Source: an uncultured Acidobacteriota bacterium
GTDB taxonomy: Bacteria; Acidobacteriota; Terriglobia; Terriglobales; Acidobacteriaceae
Reading direction: 5' to 3'
Length of the DNA: 10,527 nt
Assembly: GCA_903932385.1 (NCBI GenBank)
Contig: CAIZGA010000371.1
Span: forward strand, 1-10,527
Part shown: positions 1 through 6,592 of the stretch, piece after piece
Layout of the letters: the number at the start of each line of letters is the position of its first letter
Numbering within the stretch: the stretch's first letter is position 1
Made by a program: the position numbers and the translations under genes
Notes under the pieces: generated by a model
Told to the model about the DNA's origin: nothing
Databases searched by the model: none
Seen by the model: the letters and a program-made list of their open reading frames with translations, nothing else

Positions 1-726
1 CAGCGTCACCGTCTTTTCATACTTGTACGCGTAGCCAAAGTCGGTGTGGATCACCTGCGTTGACGTCACCGAACGCGAGCTCACCTTGTTGGTGCGCGTG
101 CCGGTGTCCAGAATGGGGTAGAAAGTGCCGAACTTGTACGCGCTCGCATCCACCTTCTTCAGCACTCCCACGCCAATCTTGATGAACCGGCCATTGTTCG
201 CGTCATCGTCATAGCCAATCTCCCCGGCCGGCTCGCGGAACTCCTCCACCGGGCCCACAATCGAGTCATTGATCAGCGGGTCATACTTCCGGAACCAGAC
301 GCCGAAGTAGGTGTGCTGCTTGTAGCTCACGCAGCCAATCACTCCCGCCCAGTCAAAGCGCGAGGAGCGATAGTAGCCGTTGACGGTGTCCGGCAGAAAA
401 ACCACGGCCTTCACCTGGCCATTGTTCAACTCGGCCTTGGGATGGTCGCTGAAGGGGATGTTTTCGCAATTGGGGCCTGCCTGCACAATCGGCGGTCCCT
501 GCTGCTGTTGGTAGTTGCCGCCGCCTCGCTGGGGCCGGTCTGCTGGGGCTCCACCGGCTGCAGGAGCCGTGCCGGGGGCCTGTGCCCACAGTGACGTCGT
601 CAAAAGCAGTGCAGAGCCGAAGACCGTGGCTGCCAGCTTTGCCGGCGCTTTTTTCCACGGCTCGAAATTCAGGTTGGTCGCGACAGGATATTCCCGTTGC
701 GGCGCTTGGGTCTTTCTGGGTGACAT
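1..726 (-). CDS. Secreted mutarotase-like protein of unknown function (3' end beyond window)
   Basis: The frame is open for 242 codons from ATG 726 to the window edge, so the C-terminus is missing. AGGAG (737-733) lies 6 nt before the ATG. The first 26 residues are polar and basic. Residues 27-50 form a signal-peptide-like hydrophobic segment ending in WAQA. Residues 51-80 are a Pro/Gly/Ala/Gln linker with four consecutive Gln. The folded part starts near Cys87 and contains YYRSSRFDWAGVIGC (118-132), then a stretch rich in aromatics and acidic residues (YFGVWF, GPVEEF, KIGVGVLKK). From memory, this pattern belongs to uncharacterised secreted proteins with a galactose-mutarotase-like beta-sandwich, common in Acidobacteriota and Planctomycetes. 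Cys87 and Cys132 could form a disulfide after export. It probably binds or isomerises a carbohydrate outside the cytoplasm, but no catalytic assignment is possible. It lies 87 nt after the phosphoesterase gene. The long n-region before the signal peptide is unusual. Confidence 0.8.
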   Translation of the reverse strand, partial: MSPRKTQAPQREYPVATNLNFEPWKKAPAKLAATVFGSALLLTTSLWAQAPGTAPAAGGAPADRPQRGGGNYQQQQGPPIVQAGPNCENIPFSDHPKAELNNGQVKAVVFLPDTVNGYYRSSRFDWAGVIGCVSYKQHTYFGVWFRKYDPLINDSIVGPVEEFREPAGEIGYDDDANNGRFIKIGVGVLKKVDASAYKFGTFYPILDTGTRTNKVSSRSVTSTQVIHTDFGYAYKYEKTVTL

Positions 727-732
727 GGTTTG

Positions 733-737
733 CTCCT
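733..737 (-). promoter_or_regulatory. Shine-Dalgarno of the mutarotase-like gene
   Basis: AGGAG on the minus strand, 6 nt before ATG 726. It supports this ATG as the start despite the long polar N-terminus it gives. Confidence 0.7.
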
Positions 738-759
738 GTTTGGAAAGCTAGGTAGGAGC

Positions 760-765
760 ATTCTA
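760..765 (-). promoter_or_regulatory. Possible -10 element for the mutarotase-like gene
   Basis: TAGAAT on the minus strand matches TATAAT at five of six positions and sits 33 nt before ATG 726, in the widest gap between genes on this side (727-813). No convincing -35 hexamer lies 16-18 nt upstream, so the assignment is weak. The gap holds no clear terminator; the only symmetry is a pair of CTAG tetramers. Confidence 0.22.
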
Positions 766-813
766 GTGCCGTCGCGCCGCAATTGGCTAATGCAGATGTC
801 TTACATTCGCCGA

Positions 814-3603
814 TTATTTTCCGTCGGCATCGCCTTTCTTCTCCGCTGCCATCTTGTCTTTTTCGTCATCGCTCAGGTCGTTGGAGAAGGGGGCAAACAC
901 CGCCTGCTTCAGTTTCGGATAGGCCTTGTTGCCGCCCACTGCGTCGCGCCACAGAATATGGTTCAGCCGGTCGGTCGGCGCAGCATCCGGATCATGAAAA
1001 TCCATCTTCATCGACGCCAACGCATCCAGCCGCAACTGCCCGTTCATCGCTTTCAGCGGCGGGGCCACCGTGTATATGGAGTATGCCGGTTCCACAGCCG
1101 TATACGGAGTCATGTTCGGCGTCGTCTGGAAACTGTTGCGCATGTCGTTGGCAATCAGGTCAAACAGTGACATGTTGCGCAGGCCAAGAATCTCCTCAAT
1201 CGTCTTCAGCATGCTGGGGTGCGAGTAGAAGGTCGAGTCCACGGCATTGCGTTTAATCCACGGGCTAATGGCGAGCGCCACCGTGCGATGTCCGTCCACG
1301 TGGTCCGGTCCTGCCTGCGCATCGTCTTCCACAATCAGCACCAGCGTCGATCCCCAGAACTTCGAGTGCGAAATCGAATCCACCAGCATGCCTACGGCGT
1401 AATCATTGTCTGCCATGCACGCGCGTGGAGTCGAAAAGCCCGGGCTCATGCCCGCCGTGTGGTCGCTCGGCAACTGCACCATCACCAGGTCCGGCATCTT
1501 GTCCGCCTTCTCCCATTTCTTCAGGTAGCCGGCAAACATCTGCGCGCGCACCACGTCCGGCACATCCAGTGACCAGCCCGGAAATTCCTTCACCAGATAA
1601 GGATTCATTGAAGCAATCGGCGAAGCATTGTTAATCACCTCGGTATACGGCGTGCCGTTCTTGAACTCCTGCAACATGTGGCTGCGAAGAATCTTCAGCT
1701 TTGGTTCCGGATTCGCGCCATTCACGCCGTTGCCGGCATACTCGCCAAAATCGATAAAGCTCTTGTTTGCTTTGGCCAGCGCATTCCACAGGAAACCGCC
1801 GCTGGCATCGGCCATCGGATCTTCGCCGTCGGCGGGGTAGCTGCGGCCACCGTATCCGGGCCAGTAGGTGTAATCGGTTTCGCTGGCCTGGGTCAGCCAC
1901 TGGTGGCCGTCGGCGCTGTTGCCGCCGGTGGCGTAGAAGTTGTCCAGCAGCACAAACTCACGCGCCAGTTGCCGCTGATTGGGCAGAACATCGTCGCCGT
2001 AGGTGTCCAGTGTCGGGTCGCCATTGCCTTCGCCGATGCTGCCGAAGTACTGGTCGTAAGAACGGTTTTCTTTAATGACGTAGATGATGTGTTGGATGGG
2101 CGACGCTCCGCCATTGCGTCCTGCCAGCGGATACGGCACACTCTGCCGTTGCGCTTCCTGCACGGCCGCACCCTTCACCCGTAGCGGCAGATGATTGTCC
2201 TCTGCCACGGCGCGCGTATACGCCAGCAACTGCATCTTGTCCGGCACTGCAACCACATGTACCGTGCCGCGATAGCTATGCACATAACGCACGTTTACCA
2301 GGTGCTGCGTGGGCCAATCGCCGCGTCCCGTCTTGTCGATAGGTGCGTTCTTCCATCCCGAACCAACACCCAGCAGCGTGGCCACGCCCAGATATTTTCC
2401 ATCGCCGCTCAGCACCACATCATCCGGATACCAGCCGGTCGGAATCAGACCATCCATCTGCAGCCGACCCTGTGTCAGTTCCAGCACGGCCACTGCGTTG
2501 ATGCCCGCGCAGGCCACATACAGCCGCGTACCGTCGGCGGAAATCGCCAGCGACTCCGGCGCAACACCGGCAACATCGCGCGCGAACGGCTGCACGGCAA
2601 ATGTTTCCACCACAACATTTTTATTGGTGTCGATTACAGAGATGGTGTCGGAGTTGCTGTTTGCAACATACAACCGGTGCCGCGTCGCATCCATCGCCAA
2701 GCCGGTGGGATGCAGCCCGACGGCAATTTCCGCTGTCACTTTGCCGCTCTGCAAATCAATCTTCGATACCGTTCCCGATGCCGCCACGCCGCGCGCATCA
2801 ATCACAATCTGGTCGGCGCCTGGAGTCATGCCCGTGGGCGCGGTCCTATCGCTGGCTTTGGGAAAACGCCCGCCCCAGTTGCTGACGTACGCAGTTGTGT
2901 TGTCGGCAGCAATCACCACGCCGAAGGGGGCAATGCCGGTCTTCACTTTCGCAATCACAGCGCCGGTTGCCAGATCGAGAATGCCGGCGGCATCGTCAAA
3001 CGTCAGCGCCACCACGGCATAGCGTTTGGCCGCGCCAACTGCGGAGATTGCCACGCTGCCAATCTGGTGCTGGCCCAGAACGGCATCCGGCTTGGTTGAT
3101 GTCCAGTCACGCACCAGATTCACGCCGGCCTTGCCCATGCCCGTCATCACCACGTTGTTCGTCGCGGCGTCATACGCCAGCGACTGCATGCCGTTGCTGC
3201 TGGTCGCGTGCAATTTCTCCACTACTTTGTTGTCCGGCCAATCCATTTTGTAGACTGTGGCGCCGCCCTTCGCATTGGTAGCTGCGTACACAACTTTGGA
3301 ATCCGTGCCGAATGCAATGCCGTAGACGCGGCTTTCAAACACGCTCTGCACGCCTGCCGGGCTGATGCTCTGGTTGGTGGTAATCGCGCCCGGGTCCGGT
3401 ACAGAACGCACCGGCGTTTCCGTGTCATCGGCCTCGGCCTGCTTCTGCGCCGCCGCTGCCGTGGAGCCGCCCAGATTGCTGCTGCTCTGCGCCGCCGCCT
3501 GCAGCGTGATCCAAACTCCGGCTACCAGCACACAGCAACACGCTGCCTTCAGGATGTTGTCTGTGGCGTACCAATTTTTCTGCGTGGAATTTCTGCGGCC
3601 CAT
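814..3603 (-). CDS. Secreted YVTN beta-propeller / phosphoesterase fusion protein
   Basis: 929 residues. AGGGAG (3614-3609) lies 5 nt before ATG 3603. Residues 16-39 are a hydrophobic export signal ending in QAAAQ. Residues about 85-430 hold YVTN/YncE-type propeller repeats, such as LYVANSNSDTISVIDT and GTRLYVACAGINAVAVLEL. From about residue 500 comes a phosphoesterase domain of the alkaline phosphatase superfamily (phospholipase C / AcpA type). It has HIIYVIKENRSYDQYFG, a SADGHQW segment, LPSDHT, and EDDAQAGPDHVDGHR, which carry the Glu/Asn, Asp and His residues expected at the metal site. The C-terminus (FSNDLSDDEKDKMAAEKK) is charged. Proteins of this architecture are recurrent in Acidobacteriota; the substrate is unknown. 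A role in releasing phosphate from an extracellular ester is inferred. The gene starts 44 nt after the AraC gene and may be co-transcribed with it. Confidence 0.93.
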   Translation of the reverse strand: MGRRNSTQKNWYATDNILKAACCCVLVAGVWITLQAAAQSSSNLGGSTAAAAQKQAEADDTETPVRSVPDPGAITTNQSISPAGVQSVFESRVYGIAFGTDSKVVYAATNAKGGATVYKMDWPDNKVVEKLHATSSNGMQSLAYDAATNNVVMTGMGKAGVNLVRDWTSTKPDAVLGQHQIGSVAISAVGAAKRYAVVALTFDDAAGILDLATGAVIAKVKTGIAPFGVVIAADNTTAYVSNWGGRFPKASDRTAPTGMTPGADQIVIDARGVAASGTVSKIDLQSGKVTAEIAVGLHPTGLAMDATRHRLYVANSNSDTISVIDTNKNVVVETFAVQPFARDVAGVAPESLAISADGTRLYVACAGINAVAVLELTQGRLQMDGLIPTGWYPDDVVLSGDGKYLGVATLLGVGSGWKNAPIDKTGRGDWPTQHLVNVRYVHSYRGTVHVVAVPDKMQLLAYTRAVAEDNHLPLRVKGAAVQEAQRQSVPYPLAGRNGGASPIQHIIYVIKENRSYDQYFGSIGEGNGDPTLDTYGDDVLPNQRQLAREFVLLDNFYATGGNSADGHQWLTQASETDYTYWPGYGGRSYPADGEDPMADASGGFLWNALAKANKSFIDFGEYAGNGVNGANPEPKLKILRSHMLQEFKNGTPYTEVINNASPIASMNPYLVKEFPGWSLDVPDVVRAQMFAGYLKKWEKADKMPDLVMVQLPSDHTAGMSPGFSTPRACMADNDYAVGMLVDSISHSKFWGSTLVLIVEDDAQAGPDHVDGHRTVALAISPWIKRNAVDSTFYSHPSMLKTIEEILGLRNMSLFDLIANDMRNSFQTTPNMTPYTAVEPAYSIYTVAPPLKAMNGQLRLDALASMKMDFHDPDAAPTDRLNHILWRDAVGGNKAYPKLKQAVFAPFSNDLSDDEKDKMAAEKKGDADGK

Positions 3604-3647
3604 GCTTTCTCCCTTGTGGTGATGCTGTGGTTGAAATTGATTTGGAA

Positions 3648-4565
3648 TTAATTTTGCTGCGGCAGAACTTCCCGCATGCGATATCCCTGCGGTGTTGTGC
3701 CAAACTCGCGGCGAAAGACTGCGACAAAATGGCTGCTGGTTTTGAATCCCAGTTCATAGCCCACTTCCTTTACGGAGAGGCTCCGGTCGCGCAGCATCTC
3801 CACGCTGCGATGCAGCAGCAGCCGATTGAAAAAACTGGCGGGGCTTTCTTTTGCTGCCGCGCGAAACAGCCGCGCAAAATGCACTTCGCTCGTGCCCAGC
3901 AAGCGGCTCAACTGGTCCAGCCGAAACTCATCTTTGCGGCACCAGCGCATGAACTCATACGCCCGCACAAAATCGCGGCGCGGTAGTCGTGGAGTCCAGT
4001 CCACATCGCACATTTCCACTTTGTGTGCCGGCCACATACGCATTGCTTCCACCAGCATGCGCATCGCCAGTCCGTCTACAACAAGTTCATATCCCGGCCG
4101 ACGTTCGCGCAGCTCCGTGGCCACATCTCGCGCGCAATCCAGCAGCACTTGCGATTGCAGGCGTCCCAGAAATACCGGTACCCGCTGGCCGGCATCGCGG
4201 ACATTTAGACTGGGCGGCAAAAAGCATTCCATCATCCTTCGGTCTACAGACAGGCACACCGACTCGCTGCCGCGGCTGCCCACGCGATAGCTGCTGGCGT
4301 GCTCCACGCCAAAATTTCCCATGATGGATTCGCCCGCTTCAATCACATGGTGGTGCCCCATCTGCGTCTTGGTGACCGCGCCTTCCAGGCACACAACCAC
4401 GTGATATTCAGAATGGGTATGGGGTTCGTAGCTCACCATCTGCGTCGGCTGGAAATGCTGCAGAAAAAGCTTGCCGTCCGGCCGCGACCAGAAACTGTAC
4501 TCACGGCCAAACTCGGGCATAGTTTGGCGCGCATCAAAAATGTCCCTCAGGCTCTGGTCCCGCAT
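3648..4565 (-). CDS. AraC-family transcriptional regulator with cupin sensor domain
   Basis: 305 residues, usual length for the family. The N-terminal half is a cupin-like ligand-binding domain with a His cluster in EPHTHSEYHVVVCLEG (His49, His51, His55), suggesting a small-molecule or metal-dependent sensor. The C-terminal 100 residues carry two helix-turn-helix units. The first is around FRLDQLSRLLGTSEVHFARL and the second around LSVKEVGYELGF, followed by HFVAVFRREFGTTPQGYR, the AraC signature. The gene lies 44 nt after the PhnX homologue, in the same direction, so it probably regulates this operon. ATG 4565 has no recognisable Shine-Dalgarno. An in-frame stop at 4592-4590 rules out a longer form; Met16 is the next possible start but also lacks one. 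CGTAA repeats just upstream suggest autoregulation. The effector may be the operon substrate, but this is inference. Confidence 0.93.
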   Translation of the reverse strand: MRDQSLRDIFDARQTMPEFGREYSFWSRPDGKLFLQHFQPTQMVSYEPHTHSEYHVVVCLEGAVTKTQMGHHHVIEAGESIMGNFGVEHASSYRVGSRGSESVCLSVDRRMMECFLPPSLNVRDAGQRVPVFLGRLQSQVLLDCARDVATELRERRPGYELVVDGLAMRMLVEAMRMWPAHKVEMCDVDWTPRLPRRDFVRAYEFMRWCRKDEFRLDQLSRLLGTSEVHFARLFRAAAKESPASFFNRLLLHRSVEMLRDRSLSVKEVGYELGFKTSSHFVAVFRREFGTTPQGYRMREVLPQQN

Positions 4566-4581
4566 GGCAAAAGTGTACGCC

Positions 4582-4615
4582 CGTAATTGTTACGCAAGCA
4601 TGACAAAAATTACGG
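4582..4615 (-). promoter_or_regulatory. Candidate AraC-type operator: repeated CGTAA half-sites
   Basis: On the minus strand CGTAA occurs at 4614-4610 and again at 4594-4590, a direct repeat with a 20-bp period (about two helical turns), as is typical of AraC-family sites. The second copy also forms the palindrome CGTAATTGTTACG (4582-4594). CCGTAATT (4581-4588) and AATTACGG (4608-4615) are a perfect 8-bp inverted repeat. The block overlaps the PhnX stop codon and ends 16 nt before the regulator's ATG. The repeats are directly visible; their function is inferred. Confidence 0.45.
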
Positions 4616-5425
4616 CTTTTCTCCGCGTGCCAGCCGCTGGTTGATTTCATCAATCACCGGCATCAGATGCGCAACGCCTTCAATCACATAGTTCGGGCTC
4701 AACGTGGCCAGCTTCTTGTGCGCCGCATCAATCCGCGCCTGCTGCTCGCTCGGGCTCATCGCTTCCAGTTCCGCTTGAGAAAGGCCCACTTCATTGCCGG
4801 TGCGCGTCAGCGATACCGACCACATGCCGGCATTCTTTGCTTCCGCAATGTCCACCAACGTGTCGCCCACTTTTACAAAATTGCTCATCGGGTAGACGTC
4901 GAGTTTCTGCGCCGCATAGAACGCCATCCACGGCGCCGGCCGGCCCTTGCCCACCATGTCGGGGCATACCCAGAACTCCGGTTCATACCCGCCATCTTTT
5001 GCCAGCTTCATCAGGTCACCCATCATGAAGGTGTCATAGCCGGTGGTGTTCGCAAATTTAATGCCGCGCTTGCGCAACTCCGCCGTCACTTCCAGCACGC
5101 CGGGAATCACATCACAATGCCGTGGAATAATTTCCAGCTGTATCGCGGTGAATTCTTTGTAGAGATCTACGAGGCCTCTTTCAACCGGCAGTCCGGCGTC
5201 GTGTTTCTGCCAATCGCCGCCGATGCGTGCATCCGCCAGCAGCGTGCGGATGTGGTCAATCTTGTGGCTGCCCATCGGCCGCCGCGCGTCTTCTTCGGTA
5301 ATCTGCACGCCGTGCCGCGCAAACAGTTCCACAAACGCCACCACCGGTGCGCGGCTGCCGTAGTCCAGCACCGTGCCGGAAATATCAAAAATCACTCCGC
5401 GAATTTCGTTATTGCTCACGCTCAT
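4610..5425 (-). CDS. phnX: Phosphonoacetaldehyde hydrolase (phosphonatase) homologue, HAD superfamily
   Basis: 271 residues, the family length. PhnX cleaves phosphonoacetaldehyde to acetaldehyde and phosphate, using an Asp nucleophile and a Lys Schiff base. The hallmarks are present. FDISGTVLDYG has nucleophile Asp14 and lacks the usual second HAD Asp: Ser16 stands where B. cereus PhnX has Ala14. RRPMGSHKIDH has Met51, Lys55 (the Schiff-base Lys53 equivalent) and His58. TTGY, GRPAPWM and KVGDTLVDIAEAKNAGMW (metal and phosphate loop) are also conserved. Cys22 of the Bacillus enzyme is Ser24 here. The start is ATG 5425, with AGGAG (5435-5431) 5 nt upstream; a start at 5515 would overlap the dehydrogenase gene and add a basic, non-family extension. 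The gene lies 40 nt after the dehydrogenase. No PhnW aminotransferase is nearby, so aminoethylphosphonate is not the obvious source of substrate. A related beta-carbonyl phosphonate is an alternative substrate. Confidence 0.88.
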   Translation of the reverse strand: MSVSNNEIRGVIFDISGTVLDYGSRAPVVAFVELFARHGVQITEEDARRPMGSHKIDHIRTLLADARIGGDWQKHDAGLPVERGLVDLYKEFTAIQLEIIPRHCDVIPGVLEVTAELRKRGIKFANTTGYDTFMMGDLMKLAKDGGYEPEFWVCPDMVGKGRPAPWMAFYAAQKLDVYPMSNFVKVGDTLVDIAEAKNAGMWSVSLTRTGNEVGLSQAELEAMSPSEQQARIDAAHKKLATLSPNYVIEGVAHLMPVIDEINQRLARGEKP

Positions 5426-5430
5426 TTTTT

Positions 5431-5435
5431 CTCCT
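5431..5435 (-). promoter_or_regulatory. Shine-Dalgarno that sets the PhnX-homologue start
   Basis: AGGAG on the minus strand, 5 nt before ATG 5425. It lies in the 40-nt gap after the dehydrogenase stop and decides against the in-frame ATG at 5515. Confidence 0.8.
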
Positions 5436-5465
5436 GATGTTTTCACTGCATCTCTAAAATTTGAT

Positions 5466-6551
5466 TTACGGAACCAGCGCCACACGCGGCGGACGCTCGC
5501 TCTCTGCAAAGGCAATGGCCATGTTCACGCTGCGCAGCGGGAAAATCGCACCCACCAACTCCGTATAAGGAAACTTGTCCACCGTACGCGACAAAAATTC
5601 CAACGCCGCTTCCAGGTCTTCGGGAATGTAGTTGTAGACGCCGGTGATGCGAATCATGCGGCGCACCAGTTGTTCGCCATCCAGCTGCACAAATCGACTG
5701 GGGAAAGTTGCCCCCGCCATCACAAATCGACCGCCCATCCGCAGCAGGGAAATCCCCAACTCGATCGACTCGGGATAGCCGGCAAACTCCAGACCCACAT
5801 CCGCACCGCGTCCCTCAGTCACCGACTTCACTTCCGCCGCAATGACCTGCGCATCCTTTGTGCTGTCGATGGCAACATCCGCGCCGAATCGCAACGCCAT
5901 CTGCCGCCGCCGCGCATCGGGTTCAATCACAATCACCCGCGCCGCCCCGCCGCTGGCCGCCATCGCGCAGGCCGTCACTCCCAGCATGCCCGCGCCGTGG
6001 ACAACAATGGTTTCACCAGCCACCGGCCCCGCATTGCGATAGACAGCAGCCACCGTGGCCGTCGCGCAGTTGGCCGGGCTGGCCACCTGATGCGGCAAAT
6101 TTTTCGGTACGCGAAATATCGCCGTGCCTTCCGGCAGATAACAATGCTCCGCCATGCCGCCCAGCAATTCGCGACCCGGCGTGATCGGCTCATGCCCAAA
6201 CTTCATCAGCTTCTCGCACTTCGATCGCAACCCGCGGCTGCAATAAAAACATTTCCCGCAGCTCCACACCATCGACCAAGTGACGTGATCGCCAATCACA
6301 AGCGGCACACCGTGGTAATCGCTCGCGCCATCGGGACCGGCGGCAACAATTTCACCCACCATCTCGTGGCCAAGAATTCCGGGGATGGGCGTGTGCCGAC
6401 GACCGAAATAACTGTGCAGATCGCTGCCGCAAATTGTTGCGCATTCAATCTTCACCAGCGCCTCGCTGCCATTCAGTGTCGGCAAAGGAAAGCTCTGCAT
6501 CTCCAGCGGTGCGCCGGGGCTTGTGAACACAGCGGCCAGTGACGTTGTCAT
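5466..6551 (-). CDS. Zinc-dependent alcohol dehydrogenase, phosphonate-catabolism-associated type
   Basis: 361 residues of the medium-chain dehydrogenase family; oxidises an alcohol to a carbonyl with NAD(P)+. Catalytic zinc ligands are visible as Cys41 (ICGSDLH) and His62-Glu63 (GHEMVGEI), with Cys162 in SPANCATATV a possible further ligand. Four structural-zinc cysteines are at 98, 101, 104 and 112. The Rossmann loop is VVHGAGMLG (183-191), and Glu210 ends the second strand, which suggests NAD+ preference. The sequence resembles the clade called putative phosphonate catabolism-associated alcohol dehydrogenase (TIGR03366), and the PhnX homologue follows by 40 nt. The inferred role is making the aldehyde or ketone that PhnX needs. 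GGAGG lies 5 nt before ATG 6551. A second ATG at 6596 overlaps the transporter stop (ATGA) and would add 15 residues (MKKETTRGTGLMEEL) not typical of the family. Confidence 0.9.
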   Translation of the reverse strand: MTTSLAAVFTSPGAPLEMQSFPLPTLNGSEALVKIECATICGSDLHSYFGRRHTPIPGILGHEMVGEIVAAGPDGASDYHGVPLVIGDHVTWSMVWSCGKCFYCSRGLRSKCEKLMKFGHEPITPGRELLGGMAEHCYLPEGTAIFRVPKNLPHQVASPANCATATVAAVYRNAGPVAGETIVVHGAGMLGVTACAMAASGGAARVIVIEPDARRRQMALRFGADVAIDSTKDAQVIAAEVKSVTEGRGADVGLEFAGYPESIELGISLLRMGGRFVMAGATFPSRFVQLDGEQLVRRMIRITGVYNYIPEDLEAALEFLSRTVDKFPYTELVGAIFPLRSVNMAIAFAESERPPRVALVP

Positions 6552-6556
6552 CAGTT

Positions 6557-6561
6557 CCTCC
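6557..6561 (-). promoter_or_regulatory. Shine-Dalgarno favouring the inner dehydrogenase start
   Basis: GGAGG on the minus strand, 5 nt before ATG 6551. Only a weak GAAG-type sequence precedes the outer ATG 6596. The outer ATG overlaps the transporter stop and could still allow translational coupling. Confidence 0.65.
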
Positions 6562-6592
6562 ATAAGACCTGTACCTCGCGTCGTCTCTTTTT

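Noticed and set aside
2191..3099. 302-codon plus-strand frame
   Set aside because: Antisense to the propeller part of the fusion protein, which shows clear YVTN repeats; the plus-strand translation has no recognisable domain.
4581..4615. The 8-bp CCGTAATT/AATTACGG inverted repeat as a terminator
   Set aside because: The 19-nt loop and AT-rich stem would be unstable and no T tract follows; an operator is a better fit.
4667..5437. 256-codon plus-strand frame
   Set aside because: Antisense to the PhnX homologue, whose catalytic motifs are all intact on the minus strand.
5426..5515. Longer PhnX form starting at 5515
   Set aside because: It would overlap the dehydrogenase gene and add a basic 30-residue extension, while ATG 5425 has an ideally placed AGGAG.
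5373..6542. Long open frame (389 codons) on the plus strand
   Set aside because: It is antisense to the dehydrogenase gene, rich in His, Arg and Gln, has no family motifs, and arises from the codon bias of the real gene.
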